This document shows, one piece after another, positions 63,921 to 64,000 of a stretch of 64,000 nucleotides of DNA. Numbering within the stretch: position 1 is the stretch's first letter; each line of letters begins with the position of its first letter. The DNA lies in the NCBI GenBank assembly GCA_020137815.1, contig CM035362.1, positions 5,308,008 to 5,372,007 of the forward strand. The letters are read 5' to 3'. Under the pieces are notes generated by a model that saw only the letters and a list, made by a program, of their open reading frames with translations, ran no database searches and was not told where the DNA came from. The translations under genes and the position numbers were made by a program. The stretch comes from Hormiphora californensis. Taxonomy: Eukaryota; Ctenophora; Tentaculata; Cydippida; Pleurobrachiidae.

Positions 63921-64000
63921 CTTGAATATAAATAGAGGTAAACACTGACAATGACAATGATTTACAATGTAAACAAAGGGCGTGTTGAGTGTTCGGTGCG

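Overview
The window is eukaryotic and animal-like. It carries spliced genes with GT-AG introns, a 26S proteasome subunit, a multi-exon Ig/fibronectin-III transmembrane receptor and a PINK1-like kinase. They are embedded in dense mobile DNA, microsatellites and foldback repeats. Gene content and small introns would suit an early-branching metazoan such as a sponge, but nothing in the window fixes the species.

Layout. 1-7447: PSMD3/Rpn3 on the plus strand in 4 coding exons; the last exon lies in a stretch (about 6160-9120) whose swollen homopolymers look like poor consensus. 7448-10346: intergenic repeats. 10347-45847: a plus-strand receptor that I pieced together exon by exon (about 30 exons, about 899 residues). 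It has a signal peptide, Ig-like domains, three FN3 domains, one membrane helix and a short tail. Its introns hold an R2-like retrotransposon (14186-18398), an 11-bp satellite, an ORF1-only element between two (GT)n arrays, giant hairpins and a duplicated exon pair. 45933-56103: intergenic, with a second, intact copy of the retrotransposon (46801-51091) inside (GA)n, itself inside an older element, then a 1-kb foldback and several MITEs. 56104-63920: a minus-strand PINK1-like kinase in at least 13 exons, with its 5' end beyond the window.

Themes. (1) The R2-like element and an ORF1-only element each sit between two blocks of one microsatellite, (GA)n and (GT)n respectively, which suggests microsatellite-targeted insertion. 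(2) A 109-bp hAT-type MITE occurs 11 times, three times within 8 nt of a 5' splice site. (3) Several tandem arrays begin exactly at 5' splice sites. (4) Receptor exon 10 exists as two forward copies with phases 2 to 0, so they can only be used one at a time, plus a broken inverted copy that preserves the empty target site of a DNA transposon.

The three host genes share no obvious pathway. They are a proteasome lid subunit, a cell-surface receptor and a mitochondrial-quality-control-type kinase.
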